The notes under the pieces: model-generated | Told to the model about the DNA's origin: nothing | The model's database searches: none | Seen by the model: the letters and a program-made list of their open reading frames with translations, nothing else | In this document: positions 13,863-14,300 of the stretch, piece after piece | How positions within the stretch are numbered: position 1 is the first letter of the stretch | How the letters are laid out: every line of letters begins with the position of its first letter | Translations under genes and position numbers: made by a program | NCBI GenBank assembly: GCA_030613605.1 | Contig: JAUWLO010000031.1 | Coordinates: forward strand, 1 to 14,300 | DNA length: 14,300 bases | Reading direction: 5' to 3' | From: Gammaproteobacteria bacterium | GTDB lineage: Bacteria; Pseudomonadota; Gammaproteobacteria; SZUA-152

Positions 13863-14300
13863 CGGTAGTAGTAACGGCAGCAGTGACATTGGTAGCAGCA
13901 GCGAACCGTGGGCGCATGATGTGGAGTACACCCGATACATTCTCTGGTTTGTCTATGCCTGTATCGTCTACAGCATGATCGGCTTTTCCTGGGGAGCGTT
14001 GATGGGCGGTATTTCCGAGTTTCGTTATTTTGTGGACCATCGCATGCACGGTGATCTGATTGTGCGCGCCCATACCCATATCAATTTATTGGGTTGGGTC
14101 GAGATGGCGATTTTTGCTGGCGTGTATTACATCGTTCCGCGTCTGGTTAAGCACCCGATCTATAGCCTTAAGCTCGTCAAGGTGCATTTCTGGATGCATA
14201 ATTTTGGACTCATCGGCATGGTGGTGTTTTTTACCACGGCCGGTGTCCTGGGCGGCCTGGCTAGTGAAACCGGTACGCCAGAACAGGTGGAGGCGGTGGT
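13849..14300 (+). CDS. Heme-copper oxidase / NO-reductase-like subunit I, 5' part
   Basis: Only about 150 codons are inside the window. The start is GTG, chosen for its AGGAG site; the next in-frame starts lie inside the first conserved region. Residues 2-20 are a Ser/Gly/Asn-rich low-complexity leader. Helices are seen at about 30-54, 70-97 and 111-136. RAHTHINLLGWVEMAIFAG (73-91) carries His75 and His77; one of these corresponds to the low-spin heme ligand in the second helix of cbb3/NorB-like catalytic subunits, where an HxHLNLLGW motif is typical. It overlaps the gene for the anchored cytochrome c, as norC-norB genes are paired. The active-site His residues and the residues that separate O2 reductases from NO reductases lie outside the window, so the substrate cannot be decided here. 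Confidence 0.8.
   Translation, partial: MNNSNGSSNGSSDIGSSSEPWAHDVEYTRYILWFVYACIVYSMIGFSWGALMGGISEFRYFVDHRMHGDLIVRAHTHINLLGWVEMAIFAGVYYIVPRLVKHPIYSLKLVKVHFWMHNFGLIGMVVFFTTAGVLGGLASETGTPEQVEAV

Overview
The window comes from a gammaproteobacterium of moderate GC content. The order tolR-tolA-tolB-pal-cpoB-queE-queC is the classical gammaproteobacterial envelope/queuosine arrangement, and the ApaG, cytochrome c4-like and heme-copper-oxidase-like genes fit an aerobic, respiring organism. I cannot name a genus. I saw no insertion sequences, CRISPR arrays, tRNAs or rRNAs.

Layout. (1) 2-4066, plus strand: Tol-Pal envelope genes. These are the 3' end of tolR, then tolA, tolB, pal and cpoB. They encode the proton-driven trans-envelope system that constricts the outer membrane at division, plus its periplasmic TPR coordinator. 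(2) 4186-5596, plus: queE and queC, two steps of 7-deazaguanine (preQ0/queuosine) synthesis. (3) 5674-7659, plus: a seven-helix membrane protein fused to a spermidine-synthase-like domain, followed 15 bp later by an exported monoheme cytochrome c. (4) 7667-8059, minus: apaG, convergent with the cytochrome. (5) 8119-11539, minus: a MotA/TolQ/ExbB-type channel protein, a small-N-terminus single-TM protein whose TolR/ExbD-like helix carries a von Willebrand A domain, and a polytopic membrane protein with a GT-C-like acidic loop. (6) 11540-11900: a 361-bp divergent non-coding region with a terminator-like hairpin and a cluster of GTAACTA repeats. (7) 11901-14300, plus: a 30-residue single-helix protein, a diheme cytochrome c4-like protein, a strong terminator, a membrane-anchored monoheme cytochrome c, and the 5' end of a heme-copper oxidase / NO-reductase-like subunit I.

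How they fit together. Regions 1 and 5 are two separate proton-channel systems. The first is the standard Tol machine. The second has the same channel logic, but its periplasmic peptidoglycan-binding/TolR domain is replaced by a vWA domain, so its output is unknown; it is the best candidate for an undescribed system here. Region 7 looks like a terminal electron-transfer module: soluble c4 donor, anchored c subunit, catalytic subunit I, with a tiny membrane protein at its head. Several starts were moved to a downstream ATG, three of them on the evidence of good ribosome-binding sites (7270, 11901, 12192); the ATG starts at 9630 and 10521 were chosen over TTG codons without such support.
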